Origin: Progne subis subis
Taxonomy: Eukaryota; Chordata; Aves; Passeriformes; Hirundinidae
Assembly: GCA_022316685.1 (NCBI GenBank)
Contig: JAKJHU010000005.1
Span: 19,074,707-19,138,706, forward strand
DNA: 64,000 nt
Direction of reading: 5' to 3'
Shown: positions 40,028 through 52,941 of the stretch, one piece after another
How positions within the stretch are numbered: position 1 is the stretch's first letter
Layout: each line of letters opens with the position of its first letter
Translations under genes and position numbers: made by a program
The notes under the pieces: generated by a model
What the model was told of the DNA's origin: nothing
The model's database searches: none
Seen by the model: the letters and a program-made list of their open reading frames with translations, nothing else

Positions 40028-43000
40028 AGAAATTTTAATTCAACTCTAACTTCAATGAAGATTTGTTGTAGAAATTGAGAGGGCTCATTATAACTGCAAA
40101 TAGATATAAAAAAAAAAAAAAAAGCACAACATTGTTTTGACCTTACTTTGCTGACTCTTTCTTCATTTAACAAGAGAAATATCTTAGAGAATTAGAATCT
40201 GCAAGACCAACACAGGATAAGAATAACAGAAAAAGAGAGAGAGGAACATACCAAACAATGTGTGCTGTCGGAAGTGAAACAAGTTTCTTATTGCACACCT
40301 ATACTATTTGCCATAATATTCTATGCACAGAAAAATAATCTTCAGTCAATATAATAAATATTCTGCCATTTCCTCCTAAAATGCAAACCCTGTCTTGTAG
40401 ATCATTAGTGGAAAGAAGTTTTAACAGCACCTTTTTTAGGCCAGTGGAGTAAATTTCAGTCTGCATTTGCTCCCAAAAATTACAGCACACTAATAGTTTC
40501 AGGGGCTCAAAATCTACCTTCTCGCCAGATAGCTTTTGCAGATTTTCAACTATCCTCAACTGGTCCCTGATGACTTCTGCTCAGGGTTGTCACCATCTGT
40601 GTGAACACTGTCAAGGACCCAGAAAGAAGAAATGTTTGATTCCCCAAAGAAAAAAAAATAGTGAGCAAGTTGGGTGTTTAACATAGGTCTATTGCTAAAT
40701 GTGATGTGATATTCAAAATTAGGTGCCCTCCAGAAGGATCCTTATTTATGTAAGCAGGAAAATTATATGTTTTTTCCTTAGGGTAAATGAGAGGCTTCTT
40801 CCAGATCCTTCCTTTCACTTCTCTATGAATATTTTTATGTGGCTCTAGATATTTCCAGTTCCTCCAAGTCTAACTTAAGTTTGAGACTTGTATGAGTAGC
40901 CTCTATGACTGACCTCCCAAAGTCCATGGATTGTCAGAAATGCTCTTAACGGTGAATCCCCTCCATGTGCCCATGTCTTGAAGCACATCCCAAAGGCAGA
41001 CCCTGCCCCTGGTCACTTCTTGCTGACTGGCCTTTATTCAGGAAAGTTTCGATGCTCGTGACTGAAACAAAACATCCTCAAGGAGCTTATGAATAAGTCC
41101 ATTTGCTTCCTGCCTCAAACACTTCTAAAACATTAACCTGAAGCATAAACGTTTCTGCCTTTCATTTCCTTGGGGATGACAGGAGAGAGAGACTGAGACT
41201 GATTGCAAAAGCTGTAGTGCTTGTCTGAAGTTTTTAGCCTGACTCTGGTCAGGCCCCAGGTGACCAGCTAATGAAAATAATTCAAACTTTACCAAAACAA
41301 GAGCCATTTATAATGTGGAAATTCTAGACAGACAGCTCTGCAAAACCCTGGGAACAAACATGGAGATAAATCTTTGCAAGAAAAAACATCCCTACCTCAC
41401 TCCTCACAAGGTCAATTTTATAAAGCATTGTGGGGCACAACCCCCATATGTGGCAGAAAATTAGGTCTTTCTTAAATACATTCATACCTGTGCCCTTGTT
41501 CCTCTGGAGTCATGCGGTATGAGGAAATATTTGACTTTAGAAATATTAGGAAGACTTTTGATCCAATGTCTTTTAAGTAGATGGATTTTGGGATTATTCT
41601 TAAGAACAGTTTCTCTAACTGCAAATGAAAGAGGAAGAAATGACCCATTGAAAATGGGTATAAAAGCCCTGATTTCAAATAAACACAACACAGCCATGAA
41701 ACGAGACATAGAACAGTAAGAGGAACACTCATGAAGGAGGAAATCAGCTGGGGCTCTCCAGTAACAAAACTGGAAGCTTTCAGATGTCAAAAACCTCCCA
41801 GAAACAGGAAAAGGAGGATGGATTGCATGCCGTGGCACACAGGCTGTGCAGGCTTGGAGCAAGCCAGCACCAATGAATCCCAGCTGCAGGTAACCAGTCA
41901 CAGGGAGCCCCAGCATCCTGGGCAAAATGTGTGCTGGATTTCCCAGGCTTGGTGGTCAGCAGCTTGATGCTCCTGTGCTCTAAGAAGTGCAGACCAGCCC
42001 TGCCCTGACTAAAGGGCTGAACATCCTGTGCCCTGTCATCCTGTGTCAGGAGGAGCTCCTCAGCGGCCCAGGAGGCTAGGATTGGCAGGGACCTCCCGGC
42101 CAAGAAGCCAGCACTTATTAGGAAAGTGCACATTACCTCTTGCTGGCTCAGGACCTCCCCAAGGGCATGTCCAAAGACCAAGCAGTGGGGAAAAATTTGG
42201 AATCAGTCTCAAAACTGTTCTGAGACCATCACAAAAGAAGGGTTTTCTCTCCAATTAAGTCAAGTTATAAACCTTATCTCATCAGTTATAATTCGGGGAT
42301 TTAAACTGCATTAGAATGAAGTGCTTTTAAAGTAAGGCTTGTAAATAAAATGTCTTTAGCAGTACCTGCAACAGCGCTAGTAATTATTTATTTATATGAA
42401 TTTCATAAAAAATCTAAAACATTTCCATGTACATTTATGCATTTTCATTTTGCCATTTATTAATACTTTATTTCTTAATAGTTATCTCAGCATTCATCAA
42501 GAAGTCTGCAAAGGCCTAAATTACATTTCTTCTTTCTGTGAAAAAGCAATGATTGGAAAATTGACTTTTTAGCAACTGCTGCTTTCTGAGGGATCTTAGA
42601 TGTGTCCTAATAAAAAAAGTTGTAAAAATGATTAAATTATTTAAATCAAATCATGACCTAATATAGAGCTGAGCAAAAGTTCTCTTTTACTATCTGTCTC
42701 TTATCTGGCTGAATAACCTGTGAACATGATATTATACTTATAGTACACTATACTAATGCTATGGAGAGGAGCTTTTAAAAAGTATTCATTACTTCAAAAA
42801 CAAGTGAAAGACAAGAACATCACATAGAGCGTCAATATAGCTTCATATTAAACCAACCCCTTGGGATATAGTTGTTTCCTTCAAGTTCTCACCAAAAGAA
42901 GAATATTATTTCTGAAAATTATGGATAATTCTCCATGTGGTTAAAATTCCTAAATCCTAATTGCTCCATTATGTCATGTGGTGATATATCAAATTAACAT

Positions 43001-44208
43001 GGAGCATTACTGCTGACACCATCACTTGGAAGCAGTTTTAAAAACATATATGCAATCACTGATGAAAGTCAGATCTATGAGTTTTTTCCCCTCTGGTGTC
43101 CAGCATTATTTTGATGGGACTCATTTCAGTACATTATTGAAACTGTCAGGAATTAGCAAAATGAAATGAAAATAGAAGTAAAACCCTCAAGAGTGTCTAA
43201 TAGCTCCTTTCTTACTTTCCTGAGCACAGCTGTCAAGAAGACATCACACCAGGAAAAACACTCAAAGGCTTTTGGTGTCTGTGCTCAAGGGAAGAAACGT
43301 GTTAAACTAAAAAAATTGTTCTACTGTCCAAAAAGGTTTGGAGGAAATTTTGTACATCTGTTTCTTTTTTACTACAAGGTGTCTCACCTCTAAATTGCAA
43401 GATAATTCATTATAGTATAGTTCTTTACTTAGTACCAATCATATTGGGCCATATCATTAGTGTGAGTAAAATTAATATGAAACATAAAACCCTGAAAAAA
43501 CTCTCCATGAAGGTTTATGGTTGAATATGTACTAGTAGATCCTATATTGGAAAATGATAGGAGAATGACTAAAGTCACAGTGTTCATTTCCAGTGCCCAC
43601 GGACAGACCTTCAAATTTCAGATGTAAACTCCCATGACCCCAATTTTCTATCTCCCAAATGGGATCATGGCCAGGAGTTTCCTGCAGGCAAAGCCACTGG
43701 TGGTGCAGTGATGATGGATGGGTTACTTCCTTCTTTTTCCCTCCAGGAAGTGCACAGGTTAGAGATGCTGATGTTCACCAGCTCAGGAGGTGTCCACAAG
43801 GCCTGTGGGATTTGTTGTCTCTCCAAGAGAAGCCCCTCTCCCGGATGTACTACATAGCTACAGCTGACTCCCATAGCTAAGTGGGGGAACACACAACCTC
43901 CTAGAAAAATGGTGTGGGTGATGTTCATAGTCTGGGTGGGGCAAAGTGAAGGGGAATACCTTTCCACCACTAGTGTACAGCCATTTCAATCTTACCCAAA
44001 ACATATCAGCAGGGAAGCTTGGGAGAGTCAAGTAGCCTCATCTCTACCTCATTCATCCCTGACACCATTCCAGATGCCTCCAGGGTATTCCATTACAAGT
44101 TTATCAGGTCCTTTTGGCAAGTAGATTCTCAGATTTGCAGTGACAGGCTGAAGTTTTCTGAATACATTGCTGTTATTTTCTCAACAACTGTGCTACAAAA
44201 GTAAATAA

Positions 44209-44324
44209 ACAGAAGCTAGCCTGGGTCTTCCAGTAACTTAGCAATCTGATAACTAGCTCAAGCAAGTCAACAGAAGCCAGCCTGGGTCTTCCAGTAACTT
44301 AGAAATGTGATAACTAGCTCAACA
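44209..44324. repeat. 61-bp tandem duplication
   Basis: Copy one begins at 44209 and copy two at 44270. Both carry the shared core GCCTGGGTCTTCCAGTAACT and later GATAACTAGCTCAA. Only a few substitutions separate the copies over about 55 compared bases, indicating a fairly recent event. The unit is not one I recognise. Confidence 0.92.
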
Positions 44325-45131
44325 ATTTTACTAATAATTAACTTTCCTTTAAAGAGGGTCCCCACCCTTGAGACCAGTTATCCTGGTATCTAAATTACAA
44401 GATCATAAAATAGCAAGAAAAGGAAAAAAAAAAATTGCTTTTCTACTCTATTTACATCTTTCTCCTAATAATTTTTTTTAGAAAGAAGAAAAATTTGCAG
44501 GGAAACTTTTATGGACAAGCTAAAGGATGACACTTATTTTTTTAAAATGATTTGTGAATAATTTCCAGAAAGCTAACCATGTCACAGATAAGTCATTGAA
44601 AGAAGAAGGAGACCAGATAGACAGGAATTGCATAGAGCATTTGATTTGTCATGACTGAGTCACTCAGTTGTAATCCAAAGTGAAAATTAAGGTACAGAAA
44701 TTTATATTCAAATAACTTTTAACTTTTGGCTTCATTTCAGATGAGCAAGCATGCTGCAGTTGAGTCATGCTGCTGAATTTTTTCCCAGTTTCCACTGTAG
44801 ACTTTAAAAAATGAGAACCTTGGCATTTTGTATAGGTCAGGCCAAGTGGTATCATAGGTTAAGTTCTGGCATTCAATCTAAATGCCCTAATGTTTGTACT
44901 CTGCAGCCAGATTTGAAACATTACTTAAAATGTCTACTGCCAAACAAAGAGTGATCACTGCACAAGCCCCTTCCAAGAGTTTTCTATTCTTCCTTCTCTG
45001 CTCTCTTGTGTCAGAGAAACACCTTTCCGAAGTGTCACGAAAACCATTAGGCATTCCCTGCACTTGGAAGAGGTGCTGACTTTTTGAGAAGTTTGAGCTG
45101 AAATTTTTCATGTCTTGGGGCATTTTGATTT

Positions 45132-45147
45132 AAAAAAAAAAAAAAAA
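45132..45147. repeat. poly(A) tract (16)
   Basis: Uninterrupted A run after GATTT. No associated element is recognised. Confidence 0.85.
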
Positions 45148-46322
45148 GATTATTGATAGAGGAGTTCAAGTGGCATACGCCAAACAACTGGGAAATAAAG
45201 AGTCCTTGTTCCTCCGTGTAAAATCTATCTTCTAAGGCTTTTCCATAACTGTTGTAGCAAAGGCTCATCTTTCTTACTAACTTTGTGTGACTCTGAGTTT
45301 CCATTAATCACCTCCCAGGAAAACAATTTTTCTCTGTTCTGTGGACTGCTTGTCTCATCTTTTCCTGCTCAGCGTGCTAGGGTAGTCTTCATTTTATGCT
45401 TGCCACAGCATAATCACTTAGCAGCTCTCCAATAATGATGTTGTTCAGACCCAGACGTTCCAATGTCACCAACTAGGCATTTACACACAGTACCTTGGTT
45501 TTGGAATTTAGTTGAGGCTTTAATTGAAGGAAACTAAGGAAAATTCTGAAAGAGAAAGTTAAGAAGCAGAAAATATAATTTGAAACAAGTCAGATTTTCC
45601 AGCTTACAGTAGATGCAGTGGGTGTGCTCAAAAACTTTCTTCTGGCTTTACAGACTTCAAACAATTTCAAGATATCCCCTATTCTTATAAGGAGTAATTC
45701 TGCTGCTTGAAGATACTCCCTTGCAGCAGCTCAAGCTTTAGCAAATAAAGGGCTTCCCTAAGAGAGCCACACTACAAGATGTGGTGTTAACAGTTATTTT
45801 TCAGATGAGATAGGGAATCTGCCCTAATCAGCGCTATCTCACCTGTACTGCAGAGTGTTGGGCAAAATCCTGTTTGTGCCACCCGTATAAAGCATGCTGG
45901 AACCCTGATGGAGACAAGGCACATATAGGCATATACACTCTCTTGGTATCTCTGTATCTCCCACTTCACCTTTCTGGAGGCTAAGCGACTGGTTTTGGTT
46001 GTTCACCAGCAGTTAGGGGTTGTATGGCCTCTGTCACTTTATAGCTACTACCAAAGAATATTTTCTTCCTTCCTTGGAAGCTGGTTAAACATATGACAGC
46101 TAAAGCTACTCTATTTCTAAATGAGCTCTACCACAGAGACACTCACTGCGTGTTGAGTTCATCCATTTACTAAATTCACCTTTGCTTTCCACACCATCCT
46201 TGAGCAGACAAGACATTAATACCATATGTAACATATTATTTACCTCCCCCTTTTTAATCAACTGGTACAGAAGCCTAAAGGTATTCCATATTTCTGAAAT
46301 TTCTAATAAATTAGAATGTTTG

Positions 46323-46348
46323 ACGTTAATCACGTTAATGACGTTAAT
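46323..46348. repeat. three ACGTTAAT motifs at 9-bp spacing
   Basis: ACGTTAAT occurs at 46323, 46332 and 46341, exactly nine bases apart. CpG is generally scarce in the surrounding sequence, so three CpG-containing copies in register stand out. This is either a short tandem repeat or a cluster of protein-binding sites. Confidence 0.9.
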
Positions 46349-48360
46349 CACAACTCCACTGCACGTGCCTTGGTAATCTTTTGCCTCGTCTACTCCAACC
46401 TCTGCCATTTTGACCTTTGCATTTCATCATGTTTCTCTCTGGTGCTTACAAAATGCTGTTAAACCAAATTTACTCCCAAAAAAATCAAGCCCTTGTCACT
46501 TCTCTTTTTCAAACACCTTCTGCAGATTCTCGTAAATTCCTACATAACTTGTGACCTTCTTATCAAAAACTTCTTCACATTGTCTGATTCCCTGGTCAGT
46601 GCAATAACTGACTCACCCTGATATAGTTAAATATCCCTTTTGTTTTCTTTCCTGGCTTTACTATTTTTCCTATAAAAAGCACATATTTTTGCTTTCTATT
46701 TTGCATCAACTGGCTGCATTTTTTCATTTCAGCCCTTCCTTCCAAAGCATTTATCACAGTAAGCCTTTCAGTAGTGTCCAGCTAAAGCTTTCACTGTCTG
46801 ATGGGCTTAGACTATACTCTTGATGTCTTACAGACAAACAATACATTGTAACCACCAGTAAACTATACTTAACAATACTGCTTGTGCAAACTAAGCTTGA
46901 GAGAAGTCAGCCCGAACTACACCTCAGAAATTTATGATTGGGGAAAAAAAAGAAAAAAAAAAGCAAACAAACACATATTTCACCTCAGCCATCAGAAATG
47001 AAAAGAGAGAGGGATTGTATATGCATGTCTTTCTGGCTCAAAGTCTGACTTTTTCCCATTTCTGTCAATGGAATTTTCACCATTGGCATTAATGTGCCCA
47101 ATGCCAACACTGTAGAGGGGCTCCAGCAAAGAAAAACTGATAGCTTAAACCCAGTAAGTTTTACTTGATTTTGACCAAGTGGGTTGTCTTCATTTTAGCC
47201 GCATTTGTTAGGACCCATAGAAATGAATGAGTTTCTGCTATTTACAACAGAGGAGAGGGAGCTAACGTGCATCATTGTGGATGCTACTTCAGTATGTCTC
47301 AGTGTAAAATGAGTTTCCAGCCGCGCCTACAACTACCCTCTGGACAAATACTGGTCAAACGCGCTGCTGAGAATATTTTAAAATGGGTCTAAATATTTCT
47401 GTATAGATTTTTGTATATTATTGGTGATGGTTTCTTGAATATTTTTTAAGTTTTTGTGATGTTGTCAGCGGCTCTTTGTGAGTTTTCATATCTGCCTTGA
47501 GTATATTTGCTGGGAACTACCAAGCGTATAGAGAACTCATTTAAATATAACCCACTCCTTGGGAAGAGGAACATATGGCCTACATTGAGATTAATGAACT
47601 GCATGGCAGAGAGGTTTATAAGACCAAGTTTTAACCCATTTATATTTTAGGGAATTTTATACCCCTGAAATGCCTATGGGGAAATTCCCACATCTCCCAT
47701 TAAAATGTTCCCATCTAGAGCTTTACAATGGAAAGAATACCAGAATGATCTTTTAGGTCAAAGAATTCAGTCATGTTATTTCTGCTATCCCAACTGGAAA
47801 TGCCTTCTTGCACTATTGCAACTAGAAATATTGCCACATTATTTGTTGCTGAGCTTCTTCCAACAGAAATACCACAAAAATGCTTTTTCTTCAGGATATT
47901 TAGACTATGAACTTCTTACAAATTGTATATATCAACATAGCTCAAACGAGTACCAAGTTCTGTTGGTTTTGGGGTTTTTTTTAACTTTACCGGTGTATTG
48001 TGGCCAAACTTCCCTTTTCATTTGGAGGAGACAACACCAGATTAGAGATCCTGCTGTAAAGAAATTATCACCAGAGTCCTTACTTGGTAAAAGATGAAGT
48101 AATAATAAATAATTAAGAAATCTACAAAACCCAATCTTTGCTTTAAAGTAGGTCAGAATTCTATCTTTCCTGAGAAAGGAGATTGCCTGGTGTATTAAGG
48201 CAGGATGGACAGATAAACTGATGTCTTTCTGGTTGATTTATTTTTACGCATGTTATGTCTTGGTCCACTCAAGCTGGCTTAGGGAAAGGTTACTTGATTC
48301 ACTCTGGATGGTGCATGAGAGAAACAACAAAATTCTCAGGAGGTTCAATAACAAACTTTT

Positions 48361-48510
48361 ACTTGCAAACTTTAAAACATCAAGGTAGAATAAGGTACTT
48401 GGCAAATTTTAAAACAACATGCAGACAAAGTAAAGCACTTCACAAACTTTAACTTAGAACACTTAAACTTTTAGCCAACTTTTACTTATCCAGACAGAAC
48501 AAAGCTCTTA
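48361..48510. repeat. degenerate 36-40 bp repeat array
   Basis: Related words ACTTGCAAACTTTAAAACA, ACTTGGCAAATTTTAAAACA and ACTTCACAAACTTTAACTT start at 48361, 48397 and 48437. Between them and after them recur variants of CAGACAAAGTAAAGCACTT (near 48376, 48422 and 48491). The array sits inside the LTR-like block. Confidence 0.75.
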
Positions 48511-48941
48511 CTAAGGCATTGACTGGAACTTTTTAGTCTGGCTTACAATATACTTGGAGAAGAAGTTGGAAGAAGAAAGAGAGAAAGAGAAAGGATAAGA
48601 GTAGAAACATCTCACCACCCATGGATCCAATGACAAGACTAAGTTGTTGCAATTTAAATGTCTGTTGGTTAAAGTGTTGGTTGAAGTCTTGATCCACAAA
48701 GGGAAGCCCACAAGACTCAAGGTTCAATGGGTTAATATATGCTCAGGCTAAGAACGCCCAAGTACCTCCCCTGGGGGTGGAGATTTACGCTGTGGTGTAA
48801 CACTGTGGATCTTGTGCAGTCCTCAGGTGGAAGGCCTCCGAAGTGAGTCTGGGGGCACTTCAGAGATTTTTGATTGTTTATCACTTCTCCTAAGACATGA
48901 CAGCTGCCTCTCCCATTAGCATAGTTGAGCCAAATATACCC

Positions 48942-49104
48942 AATCAGAAGGGACGAACACCTTTAGGCCTAAATGTAAATGTCTCAATATCTTTCTGGAG
49001 TGGTTGTGGGAGAAAGTTCTACAACTGAGCAAGTTATGTCCCATCAGAAGGAATGAGTAATGTGAATGTCCTGATACCTTTTCCAGAGGGGAGTTTTACA
49101 GCTG
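48942..49104. repeat. diverged tandem duplication inside LTR-like block
   Basis: Two copies (48942-49027 and 49042-49104) share ATCAGAAGG near the start, AATGT(C) and a T-rich CTTT stretch in the middle, and AGTT(T/C)TACA(A/G)CTG at the end. The second copy is shorter by an internal deletion. Repeats of this kind are common in LTR U3 enhancers, which is the main reason for the LTR interpretation. Confidence 0.7.
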
Positions 49105-52100
49105 GTCCAGTTGTACAAGGAAGAACATTAGCATGATGATAAAAAGCACTACCTCACCTCAAAGGTTTGCTTCTTATTTGCTTCTTCTCTCATGTAGCTC
49201 AAACCCCAGCTGTTGGTGAAACAAAGGTTGATCTGTCACGGTCATCCTATGGTGCTCATGCCCTCTGAATGTGTAACCTTGAACATCATCAACAAAGCAC
49301 CCACTGCTTTTGCAAATGGCTGACTGAACCAGTAACTTTTAAGTCTCTCACAACACATAGTTATAGACATCTTACAAATTCTGCCACCAGACTAAGCACT
49401 GGTAGGGAAATCACTTCCATTTTCAGTAGCTCCGTTGAGGTTGTCTCCTAATTCAGAAATATTTGGTTATGTGAATGAACAGATATGTCTTTCATGTCTT
49501 CTCTTCAGTTTATTGTATTAAAAGATCCAAAGACTGACTTGTAAGGTCAAAATAGGGAATGAAAACCTCTGAAATTCTGCTGCTTTGGTGACACAGCTTT
49601 CACTTGGAGAGCAAGTGAATCAAAAGATTCACTTTTGATGAAAAGAGGTGTCTTTTCTACATCCATCACCACTTTCAAATGGTTCTCTGAAAAAAAAAAG
49701 TCCTTGAAATCTCAAAAATGTGGAGGAAAGCTAGATAAGTTGAGAACACTTACAAATAAATATATGGAGATCCATCCTGTGATAATTCAAGCCCACAGCA
49801 ATTTGCTTGATTAAATTGCCTGTCATAATTTTGTCCTGTTTTGTGTATTACCTGTGCACATTCTGGAAACTCATTAGGAGGTAAGGCTTGCCAAAAGTTG
49901 CTTGGAGGAGCATATAGATTGTGATGAAGCTGGATGCTGGATTCCCTCTGCCTTGGGAAAGTTTAGGTTTAGTTGAGGGAGTAGCATCTGAGAAGCATCT
50001 ACCTTATGTTGCTTAACCTGAGGGATCAAACTGGACCACCAGTCTAAACTAGCTCCCCAAATTCCTTGCACTGTTTTCACACTTAAAGTCTGCTGAATAC
50101 TGTGGCTTGAAGTCTTTTCTAGGTAGCAAAGGTGATAATTTGCCTTGCTTTGACTTCTATGAATGAAAGAACTGACCCATAAAGATGAAGAGAAAAATTT
50201 ATTGTTTTATTAAATATATTTCTATTCAGTGTCCAACACTAAAAAAGCTCATCTTAGCATTAACATTATCATTTGTTTCTTTTCATTTCCATTCAGTTGC
50301 TCACTCAAATACTGCAGTTCTTCAGCACATCAGGGGAGCAGCCCAGGAAGGCTGAGACTCATGAAGGAATTCTCAGATCTGGTAACTGCACCACCAGTTT
50401 CCAGAGAGTGATGTTTCAAGACACTACAGGCAAACAGGGATATCTGAACACAATCTCAGCATTCATAGACAGTTCCCAGGTTGAGTGCCAGAATGGGCTC
50501 TGGGTTGGTCCTGAGGAACAGGAATGTCACTCAGAGCCTCTCTTCCTCTCTTTCCTCTGATTCATGCTGCTTTTATCATAGTACAGCCGCACTGAGCAGT
50601 CAGCACACCGTCATGGATAGAGAGGACATTGGAAATGGGCCTGCAAAGTAAGCACAGAGGCAACATCTAGGTATGTCCCTTTGCTCCAGCCTAAAATTTA
50701 TTCTTTTTTTCCCCAAAACTATTTGGCAGTCCCTGGAGTTGTTGAGTAACTGGGCTAGAATTTTTTATTTGTTTTCTTAAACAAAATGGGATTTTTATTG
50801 TGCAATAGCATTGTTCTGGGATGCAGACAGCTTTTGCAGGCTGTCTGCAGCTTTGTATTTTTAAAGTATCTGTGTTTTTAAAACAAAGGTCAGTGATCAT
50901 GCTATCAGGTCATTACTGCATCTGTATCACTGAGGGATAAGAGCCTGCTGATAACTGGGCCACCAACTCCCCCATGCCTCCAGCAGCAGCTTGGGTGCAG
51001 CCATTGGCAGAGCTACTGCAGGGCTACTACGTCCTCCCACCCTGCCCAGCTACACTGCAGATCAAGGTTGTCTTTCCCAGGTGTTCCCTGTCCAGACAGG
51101 CCATAGAACGTGATTTAGTACTGCTGGTAATCAGCACCTTGAGGTAAATTAAAAGCAAGACTCTAAATCTTGACATGCTCTTTCATCCATGACTTTTTGG
51201 TTCTTAACATCAAAATAGACTGACATTCCTCTGCCACACAGCAGGGTTGGGTCTTGTTTTACTGAGGAATTGAAGACTGCAGCCACAGTGCTCCTGCTGT
51301 AACGATACAGCATGTGGGAAGAGGGTGAGTGATGTGTTGAATAGAGTGCTGGCTTTGTTCTTCTGGGATCCAGGTTTTCAGCTGAATCTCAAGTCCTCTG
51401 TTAAATGAGTAGTCTCCGTTCCACTCCTAGGAGGACAGCAGTCTGCATTACAAAACTGTGGTGCATTAATTCATCAGGCTCAGTAGCTGAAAGCTAGGAG
51501 CCAGATTCTCAGAGAAAGTTAATGTCTTCTTACCGGAGAGAGGATCACTTCTGCCCCTTCAAGTTCAAGTCAGAAGTCAACTGATGGGCATCTTGCCCAT
51601 GAAAAAGTCAAGGGCACTTCTGCCAGAGCTAATCCCAATCACAAAATGTAGCAGTAATGTTATTCTCGAGCTAGCATCTCCTAACACACCTCTGAGGCAG
51701 CACTATTATTAGTCCAAAATGAAGTGAGTAAACTGTTAGTCCAAAAAAGCCTTAATACTGGTCCACAGTCTGATCTCACTAACTATAAGGTATTCCACCA
51801 CTGTCAATAGAATTATTCAGCCCTTAAGAAGATCTGAATCTAGCCTAGTGTCGTACAGATGTCAACATCTCAGCACATCATTCTCAACAGTAAGCCAGAT
51901 CTCACAACATATGGTACCTGTAGCATTTGCTCTTCTAGGGAAAAGGCTGTAAGAGACACAATTAAAGGGCTGTAGTAGGAATGCAGAGACTCATGTTCAT
52001 GCTGAAAGGCAGTGCTTTGAGAGACCTGGAAAAATGGTAGACAAAGCATAGCAAGAATATTTTCTCCAAGGGTGGTAATGGTGGTCTGACACAGGAACAC

Positions 52101-52678
52101 AGCTTCTAGGACTAAGTCAGTACCTCTGTGCTGTCCTATATTGATACTCCTGTTATCTGGAGGCTCCTTTAGCAGGAATTCTTTGCACAGTGCTAGGCTG
52201 CCTCATTTAGACGTGCCTGAGAGACCCTGTTTCTGTGAGGGAAAGATAAACTAAAACAGTACTTTCATTGAGACAGCTGTGAGTAAGTCTGCAGCTTGGT
52301 AAGACCTGTATGGAGCCAAAACAGCTGTATGAAATACTGTGGTGTGCCTTTCCTCTTTCCTTGCAACCAATGAGACGTTAGTCCACCTTTCACTTAGCGT
52401 CTCTGGCACCGTCATATCCATTCTCTCTATCTTTCCTCCATCATCTCCTTTCACATTTCTTTCTCTGATGACCTGCCTTCAAGCTTCAGTGCAGCCGTCC
52501 AGGACTCACCAGACAGCAACACCAGCACCCCAGTCACCTGAAACGACTGTGCTCAAATAATCCATTATTATTATTTATTGTATACATTAGGGAGAACTCT
52601 CCCGAGTAATAATGCTTTAGATTAAAACTTATCTGAGCTTTGAGCCACTTAAACATTCTCAGGCGTTGTACTTCCAGT

Positions 52679-52711
52679 CATAAGTAAGCCATAAGTAAGC
52701 CATAAGTAAGG
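52679..52711. repeat. 11-bp unit in three perfect copies
   Basis: CATAAGTAAGC stands three times head to tail; only the last base of the third copy differs (G). It is a short, nearly perfect minisatellite-type array, so it is young or prone to slippage. Confidence 0.95.
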
Positions 52712-52909
52712 CCAAGCTGAAGTGTGAGCAATTGCTTTTTTTCCTTCAGAACACTCATTCATTATTAATCTCTCAGCTACAAGTGTGATGACTGGAGTGT
52801 TACTTCAGGGAGACTGATAACAGTGCTGTGTCTTGGGGTAGGGGATCACTATCTCAGATCTATCTCTTTTAGATAAGCAATTAGGCCAACATTATGAAGC
52901 TTATGTGGG

Positions 52910-52938
<29 letters not shown>
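52910..52938. repeat. poly(A) tract (29)
   Basis: Uninterrupted run of 29 A followed by GGGATTT. No AATAAA stands in the 30 bases before it, which argues against a processed-transcript tail. Confidence 0.95.

Positions 52939-52941
<3 letters not shown>

Larger units (their letters stand above)
22861..48249. other. gene-free block with small duplications
   Basis: No gene is supported. The largest open frames are on the minus strand at 41482-41925 (147 codons) and 41780-42181 (133 codons). They overlap in different frames and contain no domain I recognise. A plus-strand frame of 130 codons at 47705-48097 is likewise unrecognised. The block includes A/T homopolymers, a (TTG)n repeat, tandem duplications at 31805, 44209 and 46323, and perfect hairpins at 25290 and 30235. 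Sequence at 42300-43100 is AT-rich and could include conserved non-coding elements, but this cannot be judged without alignment. Confidence 0.65.
48250..49250. mobile_element. putative solo LTR-like element, orientation uncertain
   Basis: A block of about 1 kb differs from its surroundings by having several internal repeats, a purine-rich run (48556-48605) and two plausible TATA boxes. One is on the minus strand (CATATATTAA, about 48733-48742) and one on the plus strand (GATAAAAAG, about 49138). It begins near TGTCTTGG, a start like that of many bird endogenous retrovirus LTRs as I recall them. It may end near CTGTCA at about 49238. Two diverged copies of about 60-85 bp (48942-49027 and 49042-49104) would fit LTR enhancer duplications. 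No target-site duplication, primer-binding site or gag/pol/env remnant was found, so the ends are approximate and the class is inferred. Alternatives are another repeat type or a non-coding transcript. Confidence 0.35.

Noticed and set aside
40299..40591. Minus-strand open frame of about 98 codons with protein-like composition
   Set aside because: No domain or family recognised, the listed start is TTG, and an open run of this length is expected by chance several times in 64 kb.
47705..48097. 130-codon plus-strand open frame
   Set aside because: No recognisable domain, no promoter or splice context, and the surrounding sequence is ordinary AT-rich DNA.
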